From Christensenella sp. (lineage in GTDB: Bacteria > Bacillota > Clostridia > Christensenellales > UBA3700): DNA of 64,000 nucleotides. The notes below the pieces were generated by a model. The model saw only the letters and a list, made by a program, of their open reading frames with translations, had not been told where the DNA came from and made no database searches. Shown piece after piece: positions 16,909 through 25,805 of the stretch (its first letter is position 1; each line of letters starts with the position of its first letter). Made by a program: the position numbers and the translations under genes. The DNA is taken from assembly GCA_022784465.1 (NCBI GenBank), contig JALFUR010000010.1:1-64000 (forward strand). The letters run 5' to 3'.

Positions 16909-19308
16909 ATGATAGGTAAAATCAATTTGAATTTTGATTGGAAGTATTCAGACACATTCAAAGAGGAATATTTAAGCGCCGACTATAAAGATAAGTCATT
17001 TAAAACAGTTAATATTCCACATGCAAACAAGGAGATACCATATAACAATTTCGATGAAGAAATATATCAATTTATTAGTTGCTATAGAAAACATATAGTA
17101 ATTGATGAGGCACTAAAAGGTAAAAAGTTAGTATTGGAGTTTGAAGCAGTTGCTAACGCTGCAGATGTTTATATCAATGGACAATTTGCTTTTTCTCATA
17201 AAGGTAGTTATACTGCTTTTTCTCATGATATTACAGATTTAGTTAAATATGGAGAAGAAAACATTATTGCAGTTAAGGTAGACAGCACAGAAAGAGACGA
17301 TATTCCTCCATTTGGAAATGTTGTTGATTATTTAGTTTACGGCGGAATTTATAGAGAAGTATATATTTATGTTCATGAAGATGATTATATATCTAATATG
17401 TTGTTAACTCCAGTTAATGTTCTAGAAGAACCACAACTAGAAATTGACTTGAAGTTTAATAGAGATTTGCAAAACAAAGAGGTTTTAATTGAGGTATCAG
17501 ATAACGCTAATAACGTTGTTGCTAGAGAAACAAAAACGCTTAGCGGAAAAGAATATAAGACTTCTTTAGATATGAAAGGCTGCATCCTATGGAGTAATGA
17601 AAATCCTTACTTGTACACAGTTAAAGCATCAATTGGAGAAGATTCAATTGAGGATAGAGTTGGTATGAGAAGTGTTAAGTTTACAAGAAAAGGCTTCTTC
17701 TTAAATGGTAAGAAATTAAAAATTAGAGGTTTAAATAGACATCAATCTTATCCATATGTTGGTTATGCAATGCCAGCTTCTGCACAAATAGCAGATGCAG
17801 ATTTCTTGAAATATCATTTAGGTGTTAATTTGGCAAGAACATCACATTATCCAAATTCTAAACATTTCTTAAATAGATGCGACGAAATAGGATTATTAGT
17901 ATTTACTGAAATTCCAGGATGGCAATTTGTTTCTCAAAAGAAAGAATGGAGAGATATGTGTCTTCAACATGTAGAGGAAATGATTGTTCAAGATTATAAT
18001 CATCCATCTATTATTCTATGGGGAGTTAGAATTAATGAAAGTGGAGATGACGATGAATTATATACTAGAACAAATGCACTTGCTCATTCACTAGATAAAT
18101 CTCGTCAAACTTCAGGTGTTCGTTGTATACCTCAAAGTCATTTGCTTGAAGATGTTTATTCATACAATGATTTCATTCATGCTGGTGGAAAGATTGCTCT
18201 TCTTCCAAAGTTTATTGTATGTAGTTTATTTAAACCACTACTTATTTCTGAGCATAATGGTCATATGTTCCCAACAAAGACATTTGATCATGAAAAGAAA
18301 CGTCAAGAACATGCTTTAAGACACGCAAGAGTTTTAAATGCTGCTTATAAATCAAAAGGACACGCAGGTGCAATTGGATGGTGTATGAGTGATTACAATA
18401 CACATAAAGATTTTGGATCTGGTGATAAGATTTGTTATCATGGCGTATCAGATATGTTCCGTATTGATAAGCTTGCAGCAAATACTTATAAAATTCAACA
18501 AAAAGAAATCCCTGTTCTTGAGATTTCTTCAAATATGGAAATAGGAGATACAGCAGGTGGCCAAGTAGGAGATGTATATATCTTTACTAACTGTGATGAA
18601 GTAAGAATGAGCAAAAATGGTGTTTTAGTAAATACCTTTGATATGAACAAAGAACGCAAAAAATCTGAGTTCAAATATCTTCCATGCCCACCTACAGTAT
18701 TAAGCGATATTATTGGAAACCAAATTGAAAACTCTGATGAATATCATTTCACACCAAAAGATGCAAAGAGAATGAAAAAAGCTTTGCTTGATGTAAAGAA
18801 GTATGGAACTGTTGGTGGAATATTGCACAATCCATTTACATTGTTAAAATGCCTAGTTAAATACAAGTTGTCTGTAGATTCAATTACAACAATGTACGGA
18901 AAATTTGTTACAAGCTGGGGTGGAAAGCAAGTGTCTTATAAGTTTGAAGGATATATAAACGGAGAACATGTTATAACCGTAGAAAAAGGTGCTGTTTCTG
19001 AAGTATCTATGGCAGTAAAGACAGATAAGGATTTACTTGTAGAAAAAGATACTTATGATGTTACTCGTATAGAGATTAAAGCGGAATCTCAATATGGAAA
19101 CGTATTACCTTATGATAGTTCTATTGTCAATATTGAAACAAATGGACTAGTAGAAGTAATTGGACCTAAGACAATTGCATTAATTGGTGGACAAAGAGCA
19201 TTCTGGGTAAAAACTGCAGGAAAATCTGGAGATGCTAAAATTAAACTTTCAAGCCCAACATTAGGTGACAAAGAAGTTAATTTAGTAATAAAGAAAGAAC
19301 AAGTATAA
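16909..19308 (+). CDS. GH2-family glycosidase (beta-galactosidase or beta-glucuronidase type)
   Basis: A 799-residue enzyme with the GH2 order: jelly-roll sugar-binding domain (about 25-160), immunoglobulin-like domain (160-260), TIM barrel (265-560) and extra C-terminal beta domains. The acid/base Glu is about residue 377 (RINES; the family more often has GNE) and the nucleophile Glu about 448 (ISEHNGH). No signal peptide is seen, so it acts on imported sugar. I start it at 16909 behind AAAGGTGG; the in-frame ATG at 16867 has no ribosome site. It heads an operon with glycerol kinase and a GPH symporter. Sugar specificity cannot be read from the sequence. Confidence 0.88.
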   Translation: MIGKINLNFDWKYSDTFKEEYLSADYKDKSFKTVNIPHANKEIPYNNFDEEIYQFISCYRKHIVIDEALKGKKLVLEFEAVANAADVYINGQFAFSHKGSYTAFSHDITDLVKYGEENIIAVKVDSTERDDIPPFGNVVDYLVYGGIYREVYIYVHEDDYISNMLLTPVNVLEEPQLEIDLKFNRDLQNKEVLIEVSDNANNVVARETKTLSGKEYKTSLDMKGCILWSNENPYLYTVKASIGEDSIEDRVGMRSVKFTRKGFFLNGKKLKIRGLNRHQSYPYVGYAMPASAQIADADFLKYHLGVNLARTSHYPNSKHFLNRCDEIGLLVFTEIPGWQFVSQKKEWRDMCLQHVEEMIVQDYNHPSIILWGVRINESGDDDELYTRTNALAHSLDKSRQTSGVRCIPQSHLLEDVYSYNDFIHAGGKIALLPKFIVCSLFKPLLISEHNGHMFPTKTFDHEKKRQEHALRHARVLNAAYKSKGHAGAIGWCMSDYNTHKDFGSGDKICYHGVSDMFRIDKLAANTYKIQQKEIPVLEISSNMEIGDTAGGQVGDVYIFTNCDEVRMSKNGVLVNTFDMNKERKKSEFKYLPCPPTVLSDIIGNQIENSDEYHFTPKDAKRMKKALLDVKKYGTVGGILHNPFTLLKCLVKYKLSVDSITTMYGKFVTSWGGKQVSYKFEGYINGEHVITVEKGAVSEVSMAVKTDKDLLVEKDTYDVTRIEIKAESQYGNVLPYDSSIVNIETNGLVEVIGPKTIALIGGQRAFWVKTAGKSGDAKIKLSSPTLGDKEVNLVIKKEQV

Positions 19309-19330
19309 ATTAATTTGATAAAGGGGAATT

Positions 19331-20815
19331 ATGGAAAAGTATGTTATTTCTTTAGATCAAGGAACGACAAGTTCTAGAGCTATTATCTTTAATCATGAAA
19401 GGGAGATAGTAGGAGTTTCACAAAAAGAATTTACTCAAATTTATCCAAAAGCCGGTTGGGTTGAACATGACCCAATCGAGATTTGGAATACCCAAAAAGA
19501 GGTTATGTTGGATGTTTTGCAAAAATGCAATATCCGTATTGATCAAATTGATTCTATTGGAATTACAAACCAAAGAGAAACAACAATTATTTGGGATAAA
19601 AACACAGGAAAGCCAATTTACAACGCAATTGTGTGGCAATGTCGTAGAACTTCTGAATATACAGAAAAACTTATACAACAGGGTTATTCTGAAATGGTAT
19701 ATTCTAAAACCGGATTGCCAATCGACCCATATTTTTCTGGAACAAAAATAAAATGGATTTTAGATAATGTGGATGGAGCTAGAGAAAAAGCGGCAAACGG
19801 TGAGCTTTTATTTGGTACAATAGATACTTGGTTAATGTGGAAGTTATCTGGTGGAGAAATACATGCTACAGATTATACAAATGCATCTAGAACAATGATA
19901 TATAATATTCATACTCTTGAATGGGACGAAGAACTTATATCACTTATAGATGTTCCAAAAAATATTTTGCCAAAAGTATGTCCATCTAGTTACATATTTG
20001 GCTATACAGATGAAAAAGAATTTGGAGCTAAAATTCCTATATCAGGAGTAGCGGGAGATCAACAATCTGCTCTATTTGGTCATTTATGTATAGAAAAAGG
20101 AATGGTCAAAAATACATACGGAACAGGATGCTTTTCTTTAATGAATACAGGAAAAAAAGCTGTTGAATCAAAAAGAGGATTAATAACAACTTTAGCAGCA
20201 TCTCAAGAAGATGGAAAACCTCAATATGCTATAGAAGGTTCAGTATTCATTGGCGGCGCTGTTTTACAGTGGCTTAGAGATGAATTAAAGATGATTTCTT
20301 CTGCAAGAGAAGCTGATGAAATTTCAGAAAAAACTCCTGATTCAAATGGCGTATATTTAGTTCCAGCATTTGTTGGCTTAGGAGCACCACACTGGGATCC
20401 TTATGCTAGAGGAACTGTTGTGGGATTAACAAGAGGTGCAACGAAAGAGCATTTTGTTAGAGCTGCACTTGAATCTATAGCTTATCAAGTTTTTGACGTT
20501 ATTCATGCAATGGAGAGTGACATGGGAACGAAGATTGTAAATTTGAGTGTAGATGGAGGAGCAAGTAGGTCTGATGTATTAATGCAATTCCAATCAGACA
20601 TACTAAATACAAAAGTAATTAGGCCAAAGACTATAGAAACCACAGGGCTAGGAGCTGCATATTTAGCAGGCTTGGCAACTGGATTTTGGAAAAATATTGA
20701 TGAATTAAAATCATCAGAGCCAAGCAAAATCTTTGAGCCAAAAATGGATAAAACTAGAAGGGAAGAATTGCTACTTGGATGGGAAGTTGCAATAGGACAC
20801 GCAAAGCACAGATAG
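19331..20815 (+). CDS. glpK: Glycerol kinase
   Basis: It phosphorylates glycerol to sn-glycerol-3-phosphate with ATP. The FGGY-family start [24 protein letters not shown], the [11 protein letters not shown] loop and the C-terminal [16 protein letters not shown] are all present. The 494 residues match the family. GGGGAA precedes the ATG. It lies 22 nt after the GH2 gene and 1 nt before the symporter gene. No glpF or glpD is nearby, so its glycerol may come from a glycoside processed by this operon. Confidence 0.96.
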   Translation: MEKYVISLDQGTTSSRAIIFNHEREIVGVSQKEFTQIYPKAGWVEHDPIEIWNTQKEVMLDVLQKCNIRIDQIDSIGITNQRETTIIWDKNTGKPIYNAIVWQCRRTSEYTEKLIQQGYSEMVYSKTGLPIDPYFSGTKIKWILDNVDGAREKAANGELLFGTIDTWLMWKLSGGEIHATDYTNASRTMIYNIHTLEWDEELISLIDVPKNILPKVCPSSYIFGYTDEKEFGAKIPISGVAGDQQSALFGHLCIEKGMVKNTYGTGCFSLMNTGKKAVESKRGLITTLAASQEDGKPQYAIEGSVFIGGAVLQWLRDELKMISSAREADEISEKTPDSNGVYLVPAFVGLGAPHWDPYARGTVVGLTRGATKEHFVRAALESIAYQVFDVIHAMESDMGTKIVNLSVDGGASRSDVLMQFQSDILNTKVIRPKTIETTGLGAAYLAGLATGFWKNIDELKSSEPSKIFEPKMDKTRREELLLGWEVAIGHAKHR

Positions 20816-20816
20816 T

Positions 20817-22190
20817 ATGATAGAATCTATATCGAAAAAGACTAAAAATACTTATATATATGCAGCAGCAGGACAGGGTGCAATCTATGCGATGGTATCG
20901 TCTTGGGCGCTAAGATATTATACGGACGTATTGGGACTTGAACTTGCATTTATTATGGCGTTAATGTGGGTGGCAAGAATGATTAATGCCTTTGCAGATC
21001 CTGTTGTTGGTATTTTGGTAGATAGAACAAATTCAAGAAAAGGCAAAATGCGTCCTTATTTGCAATATACGCCTTTTATCATTTCATTACTTACAATACT
21101 ATTATTTGTAGATATTGGAATTGAGAGCCAATTAATAAAATGCATATATGCTGGATTTATATATATAGCATGGGGAATAGCATACTCTTTTGCTGATTCT
21201 CCTTTGTGGGGTCTTCCTTGTGATTTAACAACAAACTCTGAAGATAGAAACAAACTATATTCTTTAGCAAAGATTTTAAACAGTATTGGAGGCGCAATAC
21301 CTACCGTTGTTGTTTCTTTATTAATGAGTGAACAACTACTTGGAGTACAAAAAGGAATATTCTTCTCTGCTATAGGAATTTCTGTTATTGGTCTTATACC
21401 ATTTGCTTTAGTATATCCAAATACTAAAGAGATTCATCAAGGAAAAACTAAAACCATATCACTAAAAAAACAATTCCAATATACCTGGGAAAACAAGATT
21501 TTAATGCTTGTTGTACTATGTGGAATTTTAGGTTTTGGAAGATATTTAATACAAGGTGCATATACTTATTGCGCAGAGTATGTTTTTGAGTGTTCATCAG
21601 AATTTATAAACAATTTTAAGCAAGTAATAGGATTTGCCTTAATTGGAATAGGAATGTTTCCAACTATGATTTTAACACCATATCTTGTTAAAAAATATTC
21701 ATATAAGTGGTTAATGATTGGAGCAGGACTATTATCCACAATAATTATGATTGCTTTTTACTTTGTGGGACTTGCCACAAATTATAACTTTTATATAGCT
21801 TTAATCTTTTTATTCCTATCAGGACTTCCATTAGGAGTTTTTAATATAATAATCACATCTGTTGTAGGGGAGTGTGTTGATTATTTTGAATGGAAAAAGG
21901 GTGTAAGGATGGAAGGAATGGCAGCATCCATGACAACGTTTTTAGCAAAAGTTGGCTCAGCTATTGCGCTTGGTATAATTCCTCTTATACTAATGATAGT
22001 TGATTATAAAGCAGATCAAGTGCAAAGCGAAGGTGCAAAGAAGGGAATATTTATGCTAATTACAATTATTCCTGCAATTAGTATGTTTTTATGCACAATT
22101 CCAATGTTCTTCTACGATTTTGTAGGAGAAAAAAGAGAAAAAGCATTAGTTGAATTAGCACAAAAAAGAGAGCAAGAACAAATTAATTGA
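20817..22190 (+). CDS. GPH-family sugar:cation symporter
   Basis: A 457-residue protein with twelve predicted membrane helices and glycoside-pentoside-hexuronide symporter features, including FADPVVGILVDRTNSRKGKMRPY between helices 2 and 3 (split here as FADPVVGILVDRT and NSRKGKMRPY). It should import a glycoside with Na+ or H+. It follows glpK by one base and converges on the TetR gene, overlapping it tail to tail by 8 nt. The GH2-glpK pair suggests a glycosyl-glycerol substrate, which is an inference. Confidence 0.88.
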   Translation: MIESISKKTKNTYIYAAAGQGAIYAMVSSWALRYYTDVLGLELAFIMALMWVARMINAFADPVVGILVDRTNSRKGKMRPYLQYTPFIISLLTILLFVDIGIESQLIKCIYAGFIYIAWGIAYSFADSPLWGLPCDLTTNSEDRNKLYSLAKILNSIGGAIPTVVVSLLMSEQLLGVQKGIFFSAIGISVIGLIPFALVYPNTKEIHQGKTKTISLKKQFQYTWENKILMLVVLCGILGFGRYLIQGAYTYCAEYVFECSSEFINNFKQVIGFALIGIGMFPTMILTPYLVKKYSYKWLMIGAGLLSTIIMIAFYFVGLATNYNFYIALIFLFLSGLPLGVFNIIITSVVGECVDYFEWKKGVRMEGMAASMTTFLAKVGSAIALGIIPLILMIVDYKADQVQSEGAKKGIFMLITIIPAISMFLCTIPMFFYDFVGEKREKALVELAQKREQEQIN

Positions 22191-22737
22191 TTTTAAATCC
22201 ATTTGCAATTTGTTTTGTTAACGTGTCAGTAAATAGGACACGTTTTTTTTCATCTTGTAAATCTTGAAGATTATCACACATAGATTCAACAAGTCCGCTC
22301 ATAATAAAATTAACGCTATAGACGAACTGATCTCTTTCAACATATCTATAAGCATTGTCTTTTAATATTTTGTCCTCAAGCACCTTTTTTAAACGTCTTC
22401 TAAAATTAGAATGATAATTTGTTTTTAAAAGTTGAGTTAATTGTTCTATATAGATATCTACAGTGTACATAATATCTCTTAAAAACGCTTTTGGGTTGGT
22501 TAAAACAGTTGAGAAATCAAAATTATCTAGAGTTTTTGTTAGTGATGAGCACACGTTATTGAATAATTGTTCAATAATGTCTGTTGGATTTAAGTAATGA
22601 AGATAAAATGTGCTTCTAGATACATTTGCATAATTGCAAATCTCTTTAATAGATAATTCTGTAATAGGTGTTTTTTCTAATAAAGCTAAAGTCGCATTTA
22701 AAATAGCTGTTTCAGTCTTCTTAATTCTTCTATCCAT
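22183..22737 (-). CDS. TetR-family transcriptional regulator
   Basis: A 184-residue protein with an N-terminal helix-turn-helix (LSIKEICNYANVSRSTFYLHY, about residues 28-48, spelled here as LSIKEICNYANV then SRSTFYLHY) and a helical ligand-binding part of the TetR_C type. I place the start at 22737 behind GAGGT rather than at the in-frame ATG at 22815, which would cover the promoter and operator. A perfect palindrome lies between its -10 box and start, so self-repression is likely. It is divergent from the DegV gene and convergent with the symporter; either could be a target. Confidence 0.85.
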   Translation of the reverse strand: MDRRIKKTETAILNATLALLEKTPITELSIKEICNYANVSRSTFYLHYLNPTDIIEQLFNNVCSSLTKTLDNFDFSTVLTNPKAFLRDIMYTVDIYIEQLTQLLKTNYHSNFRRRLKKVLEDKILKDNAYRYVERDQFVYSVNFIMSGLVESMCDNLQDLQDEKKRVLFTDTLTKQIANGFKIN

Positions 22738-22756
22738 ATTTAACCTCGAACATTTT

Positions 22757-22771
22757 TGGACATTATGTCCA
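22757..22771. promoter_or_regulatory. Palindromic operator of the TetR gene
   Basis: TGGACAT-T-ATGTCCA is a perfect 15-nt palindrome, 20 nt upstream of the TetR start and downstream of a minus-strand TATAAT (22784-22789). A related half-site, GACATTAT, follows at 22778. This placement suits autorepression and possible control of the divergent DegV gene. Confidence 0.55.
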
Positions 22772-22875
22772 TTAATAGACATTATTATATTATTTGCCGT
22801 GTACAAAAGCAACAAAATTGAAAAAATTAATAATATAATTAGGGTGTCAAAAAAAAATTAAGGAGTGTAACGAAA

Positions 22876-23778
22876 ATGTCAATTTATGTTTTTTCGGATA
22901 CAACCGGGGATGTACCAGAACGCTTTTTAGCGGAACATGAAAATGTTGGAATTTTACCTCTTTCTTTTTCTCTTGATGAAGACAATTATGACAATATTGA
23001 AACAAAATTGCCTATTGGTGAATTCTATGCAAGAGTCAAAGCAGGAGCTGTAACAAGAACTTCAATGTGTCCAACATTTGTAATGGAAGAGATGATGAAA
23101 GCACAATTAGATAAAGGTAACGATGTACTATTCTTAAGTGTTTCATCACAGATTAGTGGAAACTATGAAGGTGGCGCAAGTGTTGTTGAGAAATTAAGTA
23201 AGGAATATCCTAACAGAAAAATCGCAGCAGTTGACACTAAGTTGGCTTCAGGTGGACAATGGTTACATTTGCATTATGTAATCCAAGAAAGAGATAAAGG
23301 AGTAGGATTTGAGGAACTACTTGCATATTCTCTAAATTTAAGAGAACATATAGTGTCATACTTCACTTGTTCTGATTTGAAGCATCTTGCTAGACTTGGA
23401 AGACTTTCTTCCGCAACGGCTTTAATTGGTTCTGTTTTAAAAATCATGCCAGTTATGTATGTAAATCCAAACGGAAAGCTTGTTGCTATGACTAAAGAAA
23501 TTGGAAGAAAAAAAGCGCTAAAGAAAATTATTCTTAAAATACAAGAAAAGATTTCTAAGCAAGGACAAGAAGGCCTTATTACAATTACAAATGCAGGTTG
23601 CTATGAAGATGCCGCTATAGTAAAAGAAGAACTAGCAAAGGTATTTCCAAAGGCAACTATCGAGATTAACGATATAGGCCCTGTAATAGGTTCTCACACG
23701 AGCGTTGGATGTTTGGCTGTATTTAGTTTAACAGACAGCAGAATTGATTTAGAAGATAAAGAATGGAATAATAAGTAA
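22876..23778 (+). CDS. DegV family fatty-acid-binding protein
   Basis: A 300-residue DegV/FakB-type protein that would hold a fatty acid in the cytoplasm, for example for a FakA kinase. It has the opening SDTTGDVPE, the ligand-loop pattern TRTSMCPTF (about 55-63), VSSQISGNYEG and LKIMPVMYVN. AAGGAGTG precedes the ATG, and a TATAAT at 22834-22839 is the likely -10. No fakA is in the window. Confidence 0.9.
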   Translation: MSIYVFSDTTGDVPERFLAEHENVGILPLSFSLDEDNYDNIETKLPIGEFYARVKAGAVTRTSMCPTFVMEEMMKAQLDKGNDVLFLSVSSQISGNYEGGASVVEKLSKEYPNRKIAAVDTKLASGGQWLHLHYVIQERDKGVGFEELLAYSLNLREHIVSYFTCSDLKHLARLGRLSSATALIGSVLKIMPVMYVNPNGKLVAMTKEIGRKKALKKIILKIQEKISKQGQEGLITITNAGCYEDAAIVKEELAKVFPKATIEINDIGPVIGSHTSVGCLAVFSLTDSRIDLEDKEWNNK

Positions 23779-23925
23779 GAATTCATAGTCTTAGATGCAC
23801 GCCGTGTAGTTTATTGCTAAATATATGATACGCAGCGATTTTGCATTACACTAAGAGTTTACAGTTACTTTATTCCTAACAAACAAGAACATACTATTAG
23901 TATTCTTGACAACATCTAACAATAT

Positions 23926-23958
23926 AAGGACGCTATCACAATGATAGCGTCCTTAATT
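23926..23958 (+). terminator. Terminator after the DegV gene
   Basis: A perfect 13-bp stem (AAGGACGCTATCA pairs with TGATAGCGTCCTT) around the 3-nt loop CAA, followed by AATTTT. Between the DegV stop and this point (23779-23925) there is only an imperfect hairpin near 23885-23909. Confidence 0.9.
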
Positions 23959-23996
23959 TTATGTAAAATGGGATATTTTAATGTAACGCTTATTAC

Positions 23997-24029
23997 TTCC
24001 CAAAATTGAAAATTTTTCATTTTTGGGAA
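23997..24029. repeat. 33-nt palindromic repeat, left copy, beside a DUF4143 ATPase gene
   Basis: Two 16-nt arms with one mismatch surround a central T; the outer arms are TTCCCAAAA and TTTTGGGAA. The right arm with its flank (TTTTGGGAA then A/G, TGGAT) is repeated at 25282-25304, on the far side of the ATPase gene, 1269 bp away in the same orientation. Confidence 0.85.
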
Positions 24030-24034
24030 ATGGA

Positions 24035-25228
24035 TCATTTGTTTAATAACCAATCTGTCACGTCAATAATTTTAACACCTTCATATTGATATTCGGGATG
24101 TCTTGTTCGCGAGATTATCATTTTAGGATAAGCATCCTTGATTTTAAGCAAGGGTTCAACCTCTCGATTAAAAGTTTCTTTGTTGTCTATGTTATCTGAA
24201 ACTTGGATATAGATTTTCTCGTTTCTTTTTAATGCCACAAAGTCGATCTCTTTTTTATACAATGAACCTACATAAACTTCATAACCACGTCTAAGCAGTT
24301 CCATTGCAACAATATTTTCAATTACTCTACCATTATCTAAATTTTTAGTGCCAAGCTTGGCATAACGAAAGCTGTGGTCGCTTAAATAATATTTATCGTT
24401 AGAAGAAAGATACTTTTTACCTTTAATATCGTATCTACGGATTTTATAAAAAGCAAAAGCGTTACAAAGATAGTTTAGGTAATTGCCAACTGTCTTATGA
24501 TTAATTTTATCTTTATTAGAGGTAAGTGTATCGGTGATACTTCTTGCCGATGTTAGATTAGATACATTATCCATCAAAAATTGTGAAATTCTATCCATTA
24601 AAGCAGGGTTTTTAATATTATATTTTTGTCGTATATCTCTTAAAATTAATGTGTCATAAACATTTTCGATATACTCATATTTATCTTCTTGCTCTTTATA
24701 TAAATAAGCTCCCGCCATACCACCTTCAAGCATATAATTGTCAAAAGCAGTGTATTTATCTAAAGGTTCAAAGTAATTTACGTATTCTGCAAAGGAGAAT
24801 GGATACACTTTGATTTCAAAAGTTCTTCCTGTAAACAATGTCGCCAAGTCGGAACTAAGCAAAAAAGCATTTGAACCAGTAATATAAATATCGTATGCTT
24901 CCGTTGCATGTAAATTGTTTATGCATAATTCAAAGTTATCGCACATCTGGATTTCGTCAATCAAAACAAAATTGTCTTTACCATCTACATGATTGTTTTC
25001 GATATATTCATTAAGTGATTTATATTCCTTAAGATTATCATATTTAGTTAAGTTGAAATTGATGTGAATAATATTAGCATTGGGAATGTTTTTTTGTATA
25101 TATGTTTTGAACGCTTCAAGCAATTTAGACTTGCCGGAACGTCTTATTCCAGTTAATACTTTTATATCGGGAGTCCCAATCACACCTATCATTTTTTCTA
25201 AATATTGTTTTCTTTCAATTAGTTTCAT
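24035..25228 (-). CDS. AAA ATPase with DUF4143 domain, between two palindromic repeats
   Basis: A 397-residue ATPase with Walker A GIRRSGKSK (about 27-35), a Walker B-like VLIDEIQ near residue 87, and a DUF4143 C-terminal part with the nuclease-fold-like pattern KEIDFVA...IYIQVS (about 325-345). The family is widespread and its cellular role is not settled. GAGGTG precedes the ATG, and a TATAAT -10 lies at 25250-25255. A palindrome overlaps the -35 region and another lies 5 nt beyond the stop. A distant relative with different repeats is at 39794. Confidence 0.85.
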   Translation of the reverse strand: MKLIERKQYLEKMIGVIGTPDIKVLTGIRRSGKSKLLEAFKTYIQKNIPNANIIHINFNLTKYDNLKEYKSLNEYIENNHVDGKDNFVLIDEIQMCDNFELCINNLHATEAYDIYITGSNAFLLSSDLATLFTGRTFEIKVYPFSFAEYVNYFEPLDKYTAFDNYMLEGGMAGAYLYKEQEDKYEYIENVYDTLILRDIRQKYNIKNPALMDRISQFLMDNVSNLTSARSITDTLTSNKDKINHKTVGNYLNYLCNAFAFYKIRRYDIKGKKYLSSNDKYYLSDHSFRYAKLGTKNLDNGRVIENIVAMELLRRGYEVYVGSLYKKEIDFVALKRNEKIYIQVSDNIDNKETFNREVEPLLKIKDAYPKMIISRTRHPEYQYEGVKIIDVTDWLLNK

Positions 25229-25249
25229 AGAAAATCACCTCGTAAAACT

Positions 25250-25278
25250 ATTATAACATATCTATTTCCCAAAATAAA
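25250..25278 (-). promoter_or_regulatory. Promoter of the DUF4143 ATPase gene
   Basis: A perfect TATAAT (25250-25255) with a poor -35 (TTTATT, 25273-25278) at 17 nt. The -35 lies inside the 33-nt palindrome, so a protein bound there would control this promoter. Confidence 0.5.
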
Positions 25279-25298
25279 AAAATTTTCATTTTTGGGAA
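25266..25298. repeat. 33-nt palindromic repeat, right copy, over the ATPase promoter
   Basis: The same length and outer arms as the copy at 23997-24029, with the right half nearly identical. It covers the -35 region of the ATPase gene. It may be an operator or one end of a small mobile unit. Confidence 0.85.
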
Positions 25299-25360
25299 GT
25301 GGATTTTTAAAGATATAAAAAAGACTCCGATATGGAATCTAATTTTTTTACTAACGTAAA

Positions 25361-25386
25361 TAAAAAGGGGCACATATAATGCCCCT
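25361..25386 (-). terminator. Terminator of the small membrane protein gene
   Basis: GGGGCA (25367-25372) pairs with TGCCCC (25380-25385). On the minus strand the stem is followed by TTTTTATTT. It ends the transcript of the 75-residue protein gene. Confidence 0.75.
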
Positions 25387-25408
25387 ATTTGTTTGTTTGA
25401 TTTTTAGA

Positions 25409-25636
25409 TTAGATATTAAGCAATCTAAAGATCTTTTTCTTTAGAATCATGAATACAATATCTAAAATCCAAATAATATTCCAGCCTAATAATAAACGTA
25501 AAATTGCAGCAACAATCTTACCTTCTTTAATACGTGTAATGATACCCAATATTAATGAAGTAACTGGAATAATACATAAAATTAAACTAACAACATAATC
25601 TAAACCAAAATAATCTGATTTTTTTGATTTTGCCAT
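25409..25636 (-). CDS. Small two-helix membrane protein
   Basis: A 75-residue protein with a Lys/Ser-rich start (MAKSKKSDYFGLD), two hydrophobic helices (about 15-34 and 44-64) and a basic end. An excellent site, CGGAGG, precedes the ATG, and a terminator follows, so it is a real single-gene unit. Small proteins of this pattern are common in gut Clostridia, but I know no function. Confidence 0.8.
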   Translation of the reverse strand: MAKSKKSDYFGLDYVVSLILCIIPVTSLILGIITRIKEGKIVAAILRLLLGWNIIWILDIVFMILKKKIFRLLNI

Positions 25637-25746
25637 AATAATACCTCCGAGGTTTTTTTACTATATATATTTTAGCACAATAACATCTAACCGTGTGAAA
25701 TTTTATGTAAAAGATATTTTTGAATTAACATTCAAAAGTATATGGT

Positions 25747-25775
25747 TTGACAAACGCAAAAAAACAATATATCAT
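25747..25775 (+). promoter_or_regulatory. Promoter of the ABC transporter gene
   Basis: TTGACA (25747-25752), a 17-nt spacer and TATCAT (25770-25775), about 30 nt before the start codon. Confidence 0.7.
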
Positions 25776-25805
25776 AGTTAGTATCCTAACAAATTGAGGT
25801 AAAAA

